In this document: piece by piece, positions 1 through 7,907 of the stretch
Layout: every line of letters begins with the position of its first letter
Position numbering within the stretch: the stretch's first letter is position 1
Origin: Clostridia bacterium
Lineage (GTDB): Bacteria > Bacillota > Clostridia > CAKSNL01 > HGM11501
Reading direction: 5' to 3'
Length of the DNA: 48,947 nucleotides
Assembly (NCBI GenBank): GCA_900766735.1
Contig: CAAFWO010000047.1
Coordinates: forward strand, 1-48,947
The notes under the pieces: model-generated
Databases searched by the model: none
What the model saw: the letters and a program-made list of their open reading frames with translations, nothing else
What the model was told of the DNA's origin: nothing
Program-made: the position numbers and the translations under genes

Positions 1-47
1 ATGATGCCCATGGCAGTTTTACGCATTACTTTGCATAAATCGAAGAT

Positions 48-82
48 AAAAGCACTGTAACCTTAAAGTTACAGTGCTTTTT
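48..82. terminator. Bidirectional intrinsic terminator
   Basis: A perfect 14-bp stem (48-61 with 68-81) around a 6-nt loop is followed by a T run on the + strand and preceded by an A run, so it can terminate in both directions. It separates whatever lies left of the window from the broken MATE gene that reads leftwards from position 360. Confidence 0.8.
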
Positions 83-132
83 ACGTAAAACCGATACTCT
101 CTTATCGCGAACCGGCTAACTGCCTCTTGTTT

Positions 133-360
133 TTATGTGGTGCATTTTATTTTTTCCGCCTTTTTGGCCGGGCGGCAACAAAGGAGCGCGATGACTGCGC
201 TGTTTGCACTGACCGCTGCGACGGCCACCGTCATGTCCGACCCGGCGAAGTTGCCGGCGACCGCAATGTCCGACGCGTTAAAAAGCTGTTCCAAAATTGC
301 CGTTGCCGCCACGGGTGCGGCGAAAAGCAGAAGCTTGTTCCAAAGCGGGCCGTTTAGCAT
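133..360 (-). pseudogene. MATE-family transporter, truncated remnant
   Basis: The 75 residues begin like a normal MATE/NorM-type multidrug or sodium antiporter N-terminus (MLNGPLWNKLLLFAAPVAAT, then QLFNASDIAVAGNFAG). After about residue 60 the match is lost in a short Cys/Lys-rich tail and a stop. Family members are about 440-460 residues with 12 membrane segments, so only the first one or two remain and the product cannot transport. The start is intact: ATG at 360 has CGGAG 8 nt upstream, and a good promoter lies at 415-443. The gene seems to have lost its 3' part while its regulatory region survived. Confidence 0.7.
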
Positions 361-414
361 ATCCGGCGCTCCGTGTTTTTACTTATTTTGTTCTTCCTTT
401 CTGTTTGCCTGCAT

Positions 415-477
415 ATTATAGCACTTTTGCGCGAGTAATGCAATACTATTGCATTTTTTGCCCGAAAGTGCTATGAT
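415..477. promoter_or_regulatory. Symmetric divergent promoter pair with dyad operator
   Basis: Two sigma-A-type promoters stand back to back. Rightward: TTGCAT (449-454), 17 bp, TATGAT (472-477). Leftward: TTGCAT (complement of 438-443), 17 bp, TATAAT (complement of 415-420). The two -35 boxes are the arms of one dyad, ATGCAATACTATTGCAT (438-454). A second inverted pair, ATAGCACTTT (418-427) and AAAGTGCTAT (465-474), has the same centre at 446. The rightward promoter reads the deleted DUF554 gene and the leftward one the truncated MATE gene. A dimeric regulator on the central dyad could control both; none is visible nearby. Confidence 0.65.
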
Positions 478-510
478 AAATGAAGAGACAAAAGAAACGG
501 AGACTTAAAA

Positions 511-690
511 ATGTTTGGACTCGGAACGGTTATAAATTCGCTTGCCATTATCGCCGGCGGCATCATCGGCTCGGTTCTGATCTTCGGGGTCGGCATAAAC
601 CTGCTATTCGGCAAAAAGGTCAGCGTTGCGAATATGCTCCCCTCGGTTTTATTCGCCGTCGCCGCGGCATACCTCCCGTTCGGGTTTTAA
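511..690 (+). pseudogene. DUF554 (YdfK/YqgA-like) membrane protein, internally deleted
   Basis: The 59-residue frame starts MFGLGTVINSLAIIAGGIIG, the usual N-terminus of DUF554 inner-membrane proteins. It continues directly into GVGINLLFGKKVSVANMLPS and a hydrophobic end typical of the C-terminus of the same family. Full-length members have roughly 220-240 residues, so the middle (most membrane segments) is missing without a frame change. The start is supported by an upstream GGAG and the promoter at 449-477. The product could still be a small membrane peptide, but a deletion remnant is the simpler reading. Confidence 0.65.
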
Positions 691-783
691 TTAAAAATTT
701 TCGTTTTTCCCTATCCTTTTTTAAAAAAGGACGGGGCGCGTTAATAAAATATATTATATAATTAATGGAGAAAGGAGACCAAA

Positions 784-1872
784 ATGGAAAATACAGAGCA
801 GATCAAGACCTACAAATGCCCATGCTGTGGTGCGTCGCTCATTTATAAGGGCAACGCATTGCACTGCGATTCATGTTCCAATGATTTCGACACCGAGACG
901 CTGGAGCAGATCGCCGAGGGGCAGAATGAGACCTCCGGCGAGTCGAAATTTGACTGGGCGCATTACGAGCCGAGGGACTATACCGATTCGGAAAGCACCA
1001 ATCTTTCGGGCTACACCTGCCCGTCGTGCGGAGCCGAGATCACGGGCGACGAGGCCATGGGCGCGACGGTGTGCCCCTACTGCGGAGACGCGACCATAAT
1101 AAAGAGCCGATTTGAAGGAACGCTCCGCCCGGACTGCGTCATTCCGTTCAAGCTCGACAAGAAGGCGGCTATGGCGGCGTTTGAGAATGATTTTAAGAAC
1201 GCGCCGTTTTTGCCGGACGAATTTAAGTCGCGCAAAAAGATCGAGGAAATGGCCGGGCTCTATGTGCCCTTCTGGCTTTTTGACTGCGACTGCTCGGCGG
1301 CGATCTCTTACGACGCGCACCGCGTGAAAAGCTGGAGCGACAGCGACTATGACTATGTGAAGACCGACTTTTTCAAGCTCTACAGAAGCGGAAGCATCGC
1401 CTTTTCAAATATCCCGGTGGACGGTTCTGAAAAGGTGGACAACGCCTATACCGAGGCGGTCGAGCCCTTTAATTATGCCGACGCGGTGAACTTTGACGGC
1501 GCATATTTATCGGGCTACCTTGCCGATAAATACGACGTGACGGCCGAGGACTGCGTGCCCAGAGCGAACGAGCGCGTGAAAAACTCCGTCGAATCCGCCT
1601 TCCGTGAGACGACGGGCGGCTACTCCTTCGTCACGCCGGACAGTTCGAGGATCGGCTTTTCGAACGGCAAAATAAGATATGCGCTGCTCCCGGTCTGGAT
1701 GCTCAACATTAAATACATGGGTACGAACTATAAGTTTGCAATCAACGGGCAGACGGGCAAGGTCGTCGGCACATATCCGACGGACAATAAAAAGAAGTGG
1801 CGCTATTTCGGCAAGGTTGCGGCAATCGGATACGTCATTGCCGCACTCATCGCCTTTTGGCTGTTACACTAA
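784..1872 (+). CDS. ydjG: YdjG-like double zinc-ribbon membrane-anchored protein
   Basis: A 362-residue protein with two N-terminal zinc ribbons: C12-x2-C15 with C28-x2-C31, and a second CPSC...CPYC pair near residues 79-100. A folded middle region follows, then one C-terminal membrane segment (about 341-361, ending IAALIAFWLLH). The order of zinc-ribbon, TPM-domain and SPFH-domain genes matches the B. subtilis ydjG-ydjH-ydjI group, which there follows the PspA homolog ydjF and belongs to envelope stress. No pspA-like gene is present here. AAAGGAG at 772-778 fixes the ATG. The next gene starts 12 nt downstream, so they are co-transcribed. The biochemical role is not established by sequence. 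Confidence 0.7.
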   Translation: MENTEQIKTYKCPCCGASLIYKGNALHCDSCSNDFDTETLEQIAEGQNETSGESKFDWAHYEPRDYTDSESTNLSGYTCPSCGAEITGDEAMGATVCPYCGDATIIKSRFEGTLRPDCVIPFKLDKKAAMAAFENDFKNAPFLPDEFKSRKKIEEMAGLYVPFWLFDCDCSAAISYDAHRVKSWSDSDYDYVKTDFFKLYRSGSIAFSNIPVDGSEKVDNAYTEAVEPFNYADAVNFDGAYLSGYLADKYDVTAEDCVPRANERVKNSVESAFRETTGGYSFVTPDSSRIGFSNGKIRYALLPVWMLNIKYMGTNYKFAINGQTGKVVGTYPTDNKKKWRYFGKVAAIGYVIAALIAFWLLH

Positions 1873-1884
1873 GGAGGGGACAAA

Positions 1885-2679
1885 ATGAAAAAACTTATTG
1901 CTTTTATTCTGCCGTTTCTTTGCTTTTTCTCCGCTCTGCCGGCCTTCGGCGAGTGTGAAAACCTCCCGATCGCCGATAACGCCGCGTTCTTAACAGAGGA
2001 GGAAAACAAAGAGCTTTCGGAGAAGATTGACGCGATCCGCACCGAGTTCGGGTTCGACGTCGCGGTCTATACCGAATCGGCCTTGGAGGGCGAAGCCGAG
2101 GCGAGAGCCGACGACATCTTTGACTATGGCGGCTACGGCGACGGCGAGGGTGCGGACGGCATACTTTTATACATATCGGCCGATCCGAGATCGTATTACT
2201 TTACGACCCACGGCTCGGGGCTTTACGCGTTCAACGACGATGGGCTTATCTATCTTGAAGACGAGATATTGCCCTATCTTAAGGATAACGACTATTATTC
2301 CGCTATCGAGCGCTATGCCGAGTGCGCCGGGGAGCTTTTGACGCTCTATTCGGAGGGAACGCCCTACACCGCGGACTATATAAGCGAGGAGGACGAGCGC
2401 ACATATACGGTCATCGTCATCGCAGCCGCGGCGTTGATTCCGCTTTTGATAGCGTTCATCGCGATGAAAATAAAATCGTCAAAAATGCACACGGCAGGGC
2501 ACAACGACTATGCCGCAAACTACGAAAAACCCGGAAGCATGAAACTTTCTCAGTCGCACGACGTATTTTTATATTCGACGACGCAGAGAACGAAAAAAGT
2601 CAAAGTCGAAGCCCAGCCGGGCACGAGCCACACCTCTTCATCGGGGCAGAGCCACGGCGGCCGGGGCGGAAGCTATTAA
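1885..2679 (+). CDS. ydjH: YdjH-like TPM-domain secreted/membrane protein
   Basis: This 264-residue protein has a signal peptide (residues 1-22, ending ALPAFG) and a TPM domain (about 25-150, starting LPIADNAAFLTEEENKELSE). A membrane segment lies near 173-192, with a cytoplasmic basic and Gly/Ser-rich tail ending GGRGGSY. TPM domains are found in YgcG-type and Psb32-like proteins and in B. subtilis YdjH, usually outside the membrane. AAGGAGGGGAC precedes the ATG. It sits in the middle of the zinc-ribbon/TPM/SPFH trio, suggesting a membrane complex with its neighbours. The Gly-rich tail is common in YgcG-like proteins. Confidence 0.7.
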   Translation: MKKLIAFILPFLCFFSALPAFGECENLPIADNAAFLTEEENKELSEKIDAIRTEFGFDVAVYTESALEGEAEARADDIFDYGGYGDGEGADGILLYISADPRSYYFTTHGSGLYAFNDDGLIYLEDEILPYLKDNDYYSAIERYAECAGELLTLYSEGTPYTADYISEEDERTYTVIVIAAAALIPLLIAFIAMKIKSSKMHTAGHNDYAANYEKPGSMKLSQSHDVFLYSTTQRTKKVKVEAQPGTSHTSSSGQSHGGRGGSY

Positions 2680-2706
2680 TCGGAATATTGAAAGGAGACA
2701 GTTACT

Positions 2707-4002
2707 ATGGGATTATTAAAAGCAGGCGCAGGCGCTCTCGGCGGCGTTTTAGCGGATCAGTGGAAGGAGTTCTTCTATTGCGACAGCCTTGACTCAGACA
2801 CGCTCGTCGCGAAGGGTGAAAAGAGGGTCGGCAAGAGAAGCTCAAACACCAAGGGCACGGACAATGTCATTTCGAACGGCTCGGTTATCTCGGTCAACGA
2901 GGGGCAGAGCATGATAATCGTGGAATCCGGCAAGGTCGTTGAATTCTGCGCGGAGCCCGGCGAGTTTGTGTATGATTCGTCGACAGAGCCGAGCATTTTC
3001 TGCGGAAGCCTCGGCGAGAGCATCAAGAAAAGCTTTGCCGAGGTCGGCAAGCGTTTCACCTTCGGCGGCGACGCTGCGAAGGATCAGAGAGTTTATTATT
3101 TCAACACGAAGGAGATCACCGGCAACAAGTTCGGAACTCCCGCGCCCGTGCCCTTCAGAGTCACGCTCGACGAGTCGATGAACTACAAGCTTTCAGTTGA
3201 TTTAAGGTGCAACGGCGTGTATTCCTACAAGATCGCCGATCCGCTTCTTTTCTACACGAATGTGAGCGGCAACGTCGAGTATACATACGATCGCTCGGAG
3301 CTTGACGAGATGTTAAAGAGCGAGCTTTTGGACGCGCTCCGTCCGGCGTTCGCCAAGGTCTCGGCGATGAAAATTATGTACTCCGAGATCCCGGCGCACA
3401 CGAAAGAGGTCACAAGCGCACTCGCCGGCGAACTCAGCTCCGAGTGGAGAGAAAAGCGCGGAATTGAGCTTTATGCGGTCAGCATCAACGGCGTGTCCAT
3501 TCCGGACGATCAGAGAAAGAAGATCACCGAGTGGGAGGAAAACCTGATGACGACAAACCCGAACATGGCGGCTTCGCGCATTGTCGGAAGCCAGGCGGAC
3601 GCTATGCGTACCGCGGCAGGCAATCCGAACGGTGCGGCGGCCGGATTCTTCGGTATGGGCATGGCGGGAAATGCCGGCGGTGCAAACGCGGCAAACCTCT
3701 TTGCTATGGGTGCGAACACGGAAAACAGCGCGCCGAAAACCGGCTGGACGTGCTCCTGCGGCGCGGTCAATACGGGTAAATTCTGCTCCGAGTGCGGAAA
3801 GCCTCAGCCCTCGGGCGGATGGACGTGTGAGTGCGGCACGGCGAACACCGGCAAATTCTGCTCAAACTGCGGAAAGCCGAACCCCGGCGCGGCACCGAAA
3901 TACAAGTGCAATAAGTGCGGTTGGGTTCCCGAGGACCCTGAAAATCCGCCAAAGTTCTGCCCCGAGTGCGGCGACGCGTTCGACGGTAACGACAGAGTTT
4001 AA
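2707..4002 (+). CDS. ydjI: YdjI-like SPFH-domain protein with zinc-ribbon tail
   Basis: A 431-residue cytoplasmic protein. Residues about 20-275 form an SPFH (stomatin/flotillin-like, virion-core-protein annotated) domain, including ITGNKFGTPAPVPFRV and a long helical stretch. A Gly/Ala/Asn-rich linker (about 290-345) leads to three zinc ribbons with Cys-x-Cys or Cys-x2-Cys pairs (TCSCG...FCSECG, TCECG...FCSNCG, CNKCG...FCPECG). In B. subtilis the homolog works with YdjG/YdjH and PspA at the membrane. AAAGGAGA precedes the ATG. A strong terminator follows, so this is the last gene of the trio. Confidence 0.75.
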   Translation: MGLLKAGAGALGGVLADQWKEFFYCDSLDSDTLVAKGEKRVGKRSSNTKGTDNVISNGSVISVNEGQSMIIVESGKVVEFCAEPGEFVYDSSTEPSIFCGSLGESIKKSFAEVGKRFTFGGDAAKDQRVYYFNTKEITGNKFGTPAPVPFRVTLDESMNYKLSVDLRCNGVYSYKIADPLLFYTNVSGNVEYTYDRSELDEMLKSELLDALRPAFAKVSAMKIMYSEIPAHTKEVTSALAGELSSEWREKRGIELYAVSINGVSIPDDQRKKITEWEENLMTTNPNMAASRIVGSQADAMRTAAGNPNGAAAGFFGMGMAGNAGGANAANLFAMGANTENSAPKTGWTCSCGAVNTGKFCSECGKPQPSGGWTCECGTANTGKFCSNCGKPNPGAAPKYKCNKCGWVPEDPENPPKFCPECGDAFDGNDRV

Positions 4003-4010
4003 GACAAAAT

Positions 4011-4035
4011 AAAACCGCGCCTAATGCGCGGTTTT
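4011..4035 (+). terminator. Terminator of the ydjGHI-like operon
   Basis: The stem AAAACCGCGC / GCGCGGTTTT with a 5-nt loop sits 8 nt after the SPFH gene. It carries the A and T runs of a bidirectional intrinsic terminator. Confidence 0.85.
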
Positions 4036-4181
4036 GTTGTATAAAGTGAATCAGATGTCGGATAATTTGTACGGGACCGGTTCGCACGGCTGAGAATTCA
4101 AAATGGTGCTTCCGAATATCGGATGAACTGCGAGCAGGCGCTGGCCGCATATAAGATGGCCGTCGCCGGGATCCTGTAAAA

Positions 4182-4212
4182 AAGAGGGGGCACTTTTAAG
4201 GTGCGCCCTCTT
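4182..4212 (+). terminator. Hairpin, probable terminator
   Basis: A 12-nt stem with one central mismatch (4182-4193 with 4201-4212) around a 7-nt loop. The sequence after it is only moderately T-rich, so termination efficiency is uncertain. It isolates the promoter at 4342 from upstream transcription. Confidence 0.5.
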
Positions 4213-4341
4213 AAATTTCGGGTATGATATGGCATATGTACTGGTTTTGTAAAAAATGTTAAAACGGAAAGGATAAAAATGCCTCTTTTGTAATAATCGA
4301 TAAACTGTAAAATATTGCTCCCGAACTTACCGCCGAATTAC

Positions 4342-4370
4342 TTGACAATAAAAAGTCGATGTGATAAAAT
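4342..4370 (+). promoter_or_regulatory. Sigma-A promoter of the polysaccharide locus
   Basis: TTGACA (4342-4347), a 17-bp spacer and TAAAAT (4365-4370) lie 55 bp before the first gene of the locus. The -35 box is perfect and the -10 has one deviation. No obvious operator is seen. Confidence 0.75.
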
Positions 4371-4424
4371 AAATGTAATTACAGCACGGATATTGTTGAA
4401 AGTATTCGTGGTATAAGAGGAGTA

Positions 4425-5159
4425 ATGATGGAAACGGCGGTTGAAAATAACGAATTTGAAAAAGTTAATATTGTGTCCGGGGCGCAGAGTGAGGGCAATA
4501 CCGCGTTGATCATGCCTTATGATTACAAGGAAGATGAGTATTACGTAATCGAGTTGCCGAAAAATCTTAAGGAGAAACCGGTGTACGATTTTCTTAAAAG
4601 GGCGTTTGACATTGTCGCATCATTTATTGCACTTATTATCCTCGCGATTCCGATGCTTGTTATCGCCGGAATAATTAAGGTGACGTCGCCGGGGCCGGTT
4701 CTGTATAAGCAGGAAAGACTCGGGCTCAACGGGCTGAAATTTAATATATTAAAGTTCCGCTCGATGTATGTGGACGCGGAAAAAGCCGGAGCCAGATGGT
4801 CCGACGGGGATAATGACGAACGTATAACGCCGTTCGGCCACATACTTAGAAATTTCAGGCTGGATGAGCTTCCCCAGCTTTTATGTGTTCTTAAAGGAAC
4901 GATGTCGTTGATTGGGCCGCGTCCTGAAAGAGAGTGCTTCTATGACATATTTGAAAAGCATGTTTTCGGATTTTCAAACAGATTGGCTGTAAAACCGGGA
5001 ATCACCGGCCTTGCGCAAGTGTGCGGAGGGTATGATCTGGCGCCACACGAGAAGGCGAAGTACGATATGGAGTACATAGGTAAAAGGTCGATCCTTTTTG
5101 ATATAAAGATCATGCTAAAGACAGTCGTGGTCATTTTTACGCACGACGGCGCAAAGTGA
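4425..5159 (+). CDS. Undecaprenyl-phosphate sugar-1-phosphate transferase (initiating)
   Basis: A 244-residue bacterial sugar transferase (WcaJ/EpsL-type polyprenyl-phosphate phosphoglycosyltransferase). It moves a sugar-1-phosphate from a UDP-sugar to undecaprenyl phosphate and so starts each repeat unit. Visible family features: an N-terminal KRAFDI followed by a hydrophobic re-entrant helix (about 58-82), the SPGPVLYKQERLG and KFRSM motifs, LRNFRLDELPQL, LIGPRPERE with the catalytic Asp-Glu region just before it, and the C-terminal KPGITGLAQV. Two ATGs (4425, 4428) follow GAGGAG; 4428 has the better spacing. It has its own promoter and is split from the rest of the locus by the structured leader at 5160-5624. 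Confidence 0.85.
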   Translation: MMETAVENNEFEKVNIVSGAQSEGNTALIMPYDYKEDEYYVIELPKNLKEKPVYDFLKRAFDIVASFIALIILAIPMLVIAGIIKVTSPGPVLYKQERLGLNGLKFNILKFRSMYVDAEKAGARWSDGDNDERITPFGHILRNFRLDELPQLLCVLKGTMSLIGPRPERECFYDIFEKHVFGFSNRLAVKPGITGLAQVCGGYDLAPHEKAKYDMEYIGKRSILFDIKIMLKTVVVIFTHDGAK

Positions 5160-5624
5160 GACGGTGCGGTTGAGAGGAGCCGAGGGGCTTGGACTTGTAA
5201 GCTTGTAGGCGAAGGTTTTAATCCTGTTTATGCCTGAAAGCACCGAGGGGGTTTCCGAGGGTTAAACCACCGCAATGAGTGGAGAAAACCACTAAATATC
5301 GACGCTTTTGCACATTTTAAACTGCTGAAAATTGGAAGAAATTCCAGAGTGGAATCGGGTATAAATGCAGCTCTTACAGTAGCGCCAAGCACATAACTTA
5401 CTGTAGCGAGTGATAGTGTCATCAGGACTAAAGACAGCGGTTACCGTTGCGTAAATTTGTCGAAGAAACGTTTATTGCAGCGGTACAAGACAAGCGGCAG
5501 TGTGAGTCACACTGCTGAGGACGATTAGTAGAGCTTTATAAGGAATAAACGGCTCAGACTCTTTGAGATGAGTCTGGGCTGTTTTAGTGTGAGATAATAT
5601 TCCGTTGATGAGGAGTACAAAGAT
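5160..5624 (+). ncRNA. Structured leader RNA ahead of the polysaccharide operon
   Basis: About 430 nt without a convincing gene but full of secondary structure. A long-range TGCGGT (5165-5170) / ACCGCA (5269-5274) helix encloses a GGTTT/AAACC hairpin. Further hairpins are AGTGG/CCACT (about 5278-5293), TACAGTA/TACTGTA (about 5377-5405) and a near-perfect GCAGTGTGA/TCACACTGC hairpin near 5500-5520. The region ends in a 15-bp terminator stem (5547-5584) only 40 nt before the next start codon. A strong terminator inside an operon implies regulated readthrough, as with the EAR element of B. subtilis eps or LoaP-dependent leaders. No known RNA family was recognised with certainty. Confidence 0.5.
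5547..5585 (+). terminator. Leader terminator upstream of pyruvyl transferase
   Basis: A long stem, CAGACTC/GAGTCTG extended by further pairs with a few G-T wobbles (5547-5561 with 5570-5584), followed by TTTT. It lies between the first and second genes of the locus, so all downstream expression from the 4342 promoter must pass it. Confidence 0.7.
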
Positions 5625-6689
5625 ATGAAGGTGGCGTATTGCACTGGATTCTGGTGCACGAATATCGGAAACGGCTTTTTTAGCTTGGGTGTGGAGTATG
5701 TGCTTAAGAAAATTCTGGGCGCAGAGAATGTGACAGTCGTTTCAGATTATCAAACTTACACAACAAGTTACGGAAAGCGGCTGTATCCTCATAAGAATCA
5801 GCTTGAGTACATCGCAAAGCTTGATGTGGATTATATTGTGCTTGCCGGCCCTGTGATTTCTAAGTATTTCCTCCCGCTGTGGAAAGATATCCTGTTGGAA
5901 CTCAAAGAACGTGGCGTTGGTTATATGATTTTAAGTGCTGGAACTATGAAGCTTGATGCTACTGCCAGATGTGAAGTTGAAGAATTCTTTAAGCAGTGTC
6001 CCCCGTTTGTTTTTTCGTCTAGAGAACATGAAACCTATGAGGCGTTTGGAAAATACGCAGCCAATGCGTATGATGGAATCTGCTTCTCCTTCTTTACCCC
6101 GGATTACTATGCTCCCTGCAAGATTGATTTTGGGCAGCCGTACTGGATTTCCAATTTTGATAAAATTATTGAGCCGGAAATCTGGGCCGATGATTCTAGC
6201 CGTAAACACACCCATGAATTTGAATTTGACAATCAAAGGATTTTCGTTAATTCACCTTCTACAGTTGCAGCAAAAACAGATCGGTTTACAGATGCATTGA
6301 TTTATGTGCGAAGCCTTCTGCCAGCACCGAAACGTGAAAACGAAATCGGTCGGTATAAGTTGTTAAGAACGGATCAGAGATTCCACCCGCATTTTAGGAG
6401 CAAAATCTACGCATATAAAAACTCCTTCTGTGCAGATATCCCTTACGGGTATATTAATCTGTATGCAAATTCTCAGTTAACTTTGTCCGATAGAGTGCAT
6501 TCCTGTGCGGTGACACTTGCATACGGTCATTCTGCAATGCTCTTTGTGAAGACTAATCGGGTGGGTCTGCTCGAGCGAGTTGGAGCAGGTGAAATAACAA
6601 AGAAACCTGTGAAATTGGATATGGAAATACTTGATCAGGAAAAAGTAAACATGTTGATGTGGTTAACTGATATCCTGTGTAGAGGTTAA
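5625..6689 (+). CDS. Polysaccharide pyruvyl transferase family protein
   Basis: A 354-residue cytosolic enzyme that resembles the polysaccharide pyruvyl transferase (CsaB/ExoV-like) family. Members usually add a ketal-linked pyruvate from phosphoenolpyruvate to a sugar; some are only fold relatives. Supporting features are the N-terminal NIGNGFFSLG (the NxGD-like loop), YIVLAGPVISKYF and ILSAGTMK in the Rossmann-like half, and ANSQLTLSDRVHSCAVTLAYGH near residues 285-306. The last is the typical D-R-x-H-x motif of the C-terminal half. GAGGAG precedes the ATG. It is the first gene after the leader terminator; the acceptor sugar is not predictable. Confidence 0.65.
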   Translation: MKVAYCTGFWCTNIGNGFFSLGVEYVLKKILGAENVTVVSDYQTYTTSYGKRLYPHKNQLEYIAKLDVDYIVLAGPVISKYFLPLWKDILLELKERGVGYMILSAGTMKLDATARCEVEEFFKQCPPFVFSSREHETYEAFGKYAANAYDGICFSFFTPDYYAPCKIDFGQPYWISNFDKIIEPEIWADDSSRKHTHEFEFDNQRIFVNSPSTVAAKTDRFTDALIYVRSLLPAPKRENEIGRYKLLRTDQRFHPHFRSKIYAYKNSFCADIPYGYINLYANSQLTLSDRVHSCAVTLAYGHSAMLFVKTNRVGLLERVGAGEITKKPVKLDMEILDQEKVNMLMWLTDILCRG

Positions 6690-6710
6690 GAAAATCGGAG
6701 AAAAATAAAA

Positions 6711-7859
6711 ATGAAAATGCTCTATATTAAGCATCGCTCAGGAAAAATAATGAACAACTTTGCATTATCAGCAATTTTGGCGGCGCGTGAACTAGGAATT
6801 GATTTTACCATTGCAAATAATATGTCCATGGCTGACAAGGAGCATTTTGCAAAGGTCTGTGAGCATTATGGTATCAAGATGGTTCATATTGACTTTGATC
6901 GAAATCCATTAGGAATAAGCAATTTTCAAGCTCGTAAGCAGCTTTTGGAATTGATGGAAAAAGAACATTATGACATTGTACACTGCAACACACCGACTGG
7001 AGGCGTAGTCGGGCGTATTTGTGCTACCGAAGCTAAGATACCCAAAGTTTTGTATATGGCACATGGATTTCATTTCTATAAGGGAGCGCCGTTGAAGAAC
7101 TGGCTGTTTTATTATCCGGTTGAACGATTTCTCGCACATTTTTCTGACAGAATAATTACTATTAATCAAGAAGATTATCGGGCAGCCCAGAAATTCCATT
7201 ATAAAAAAGGTGGTCACGCTGAATATGTGCCTGGTGTGGGAATCGATTCTAAACGTTTTGAGAAAAACGAGGAAATTAGAAAAGAAATCCGTGCTTCTTT
7301 GGGGATAAAGGCAGAGGAAACAGTTTTGTTATCGGTTGGCGAGGTTAACGAAAACAAAAATCATAAAGTTGTAATTGAAGCATTGGCAAAATTAGGAAGA
7401 AAAGATATTCGATATGTGATTTGCGGAGTTGGACCGTTAATGCAATCTAATAGGGAGTTGGCAGAGAAACTAGGTGTTGGAAATCAAGTGATTTTCGCTG
7501 GTTATAGAACGGATGTCCCCAAATTCTATCAGGCCGCAGATTTGTTTGTTATCGCATCTTTTCGTGAAGGACTGCCAGTTGCACCGATGGAAGCGATGTC
7601 TGCAGGTATCCCTTGCATTGCAAGTAAAATCCGTGGAAACGTCGATTTGTTCAGCGAGAGCAGCTTGCTGTTTTATCCCAGTGATTCCGACAGTTTGTGT
7701 GCAGCACTAAAGAAGACAGATAATAAGCCCCTTATGAGCGAAGAAGTAGCGCGAAACAACGAAACCTTAAAACGATATTCAATGGAAGAAGCTGTTGCAG
7801 CGATGAAAAGAATCTATGTTGATGTAATGAGCGAATTGCCGGGGGATAGTATTAAATAA
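6711..7859 (+). CDS. Glycosyltransferase family 4 (EpsD-like)
   Basis: A 382-residue GT-B enzyme, probably retaining, that acts at the cytoplasmic face of the membrane on the lipid-linked repeat unit. The N-terminal domain contains the YDIVHCNTPTGGVVGR and YMAHGFHFYKG motifs seen in EpsD-like GT4 proteins. The C-terminal domain shows SVGEVNENKNHKVVIEAL and the donor-binding E-x7-E stretch EGLPVAPMEAMSAGIP (about 287-302). It follows the pyruvyl transferase by 21 bp with GGAG before the ATG, in the same operon. The sugar donor cannot be assigned. Confidence 0.8.
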   Translation: MKMLYIKHRSGKIMNNFALSAILAARELGIDFTIANNMSMADKEHFAKVCEHYGIKMVHIDFDRNPLGISNFQARKQLLELMEKEHYDIVHCNTPTGGVVGRICATEAKIPKVLYMAHGFHFYKGAPLKNWLFYYPVERFLAHFSDRIITINQEDYRAAQKFHYKKGGHAEYVPGVGIDSKRFEKNEEIRKEIRASLGIKAEETVLLSVGEVNENKNHKVVIEALAKLGRKDIRYVICGVGPLMQSNRELAEKLGVGNQVIFAGYRTDVPKFYQAADLFVIASFREGLPVAPMEAMSAGIPCIASKIRGNVDLFSESSLLFYPSDSDSLCAALKKTDNKPLMSEEVARNNETLKRYSMEEAVAAMKRIYVDVMSELPGDSIK

Positions 7860-7907
7860 AATGATGGTGCCGAAGGGACGGACAATTAATTAAACGGGAG
7901 GAACGTC

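Larger units (their letters stand above)
4003..4424. other. Intergenic region between ydj trio and polysaccharide locus
   Basis: This 422-bp gap holds a terminator at 4011-4035, a second hairpin at 4182-4212, and the sigma-A promoter of the first polysaccharide gene at 4342-4370. Between the hairpins is a short open stretch (about 4119-4178, starting MNCEQALAAY) with no partner or recognisable family. It may be the tail of a decayed gene. Nothing else is supported. Confidence 0.6.

Noticed and set aside
1..60. Possible 3' end of an upstream gene at the left edge
   Set aside because: Short open ends exist in two frames (for example ending at 38 or 60), but neither shows a recognisable motif; too short to support.
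480..761. A 93-residue rightward frame over the DUF554 remnant
   Set aside because: It is out of frame with the family-matching 59-residue frame, very basic, and lacks a ribosome site.
4119..4178. Tiny gene in the 4.0-4.4 kb gap
   Set aside because: Only 18 residues before the stop, no ribosome site and no family; mentioned only as a possible decayed tail.
5228..5422. Leftward 64-residue frame inside the structured leader
   Set aside because: No ribosome site or family match, and the region is dominated by paired segments in the rightward RNA.
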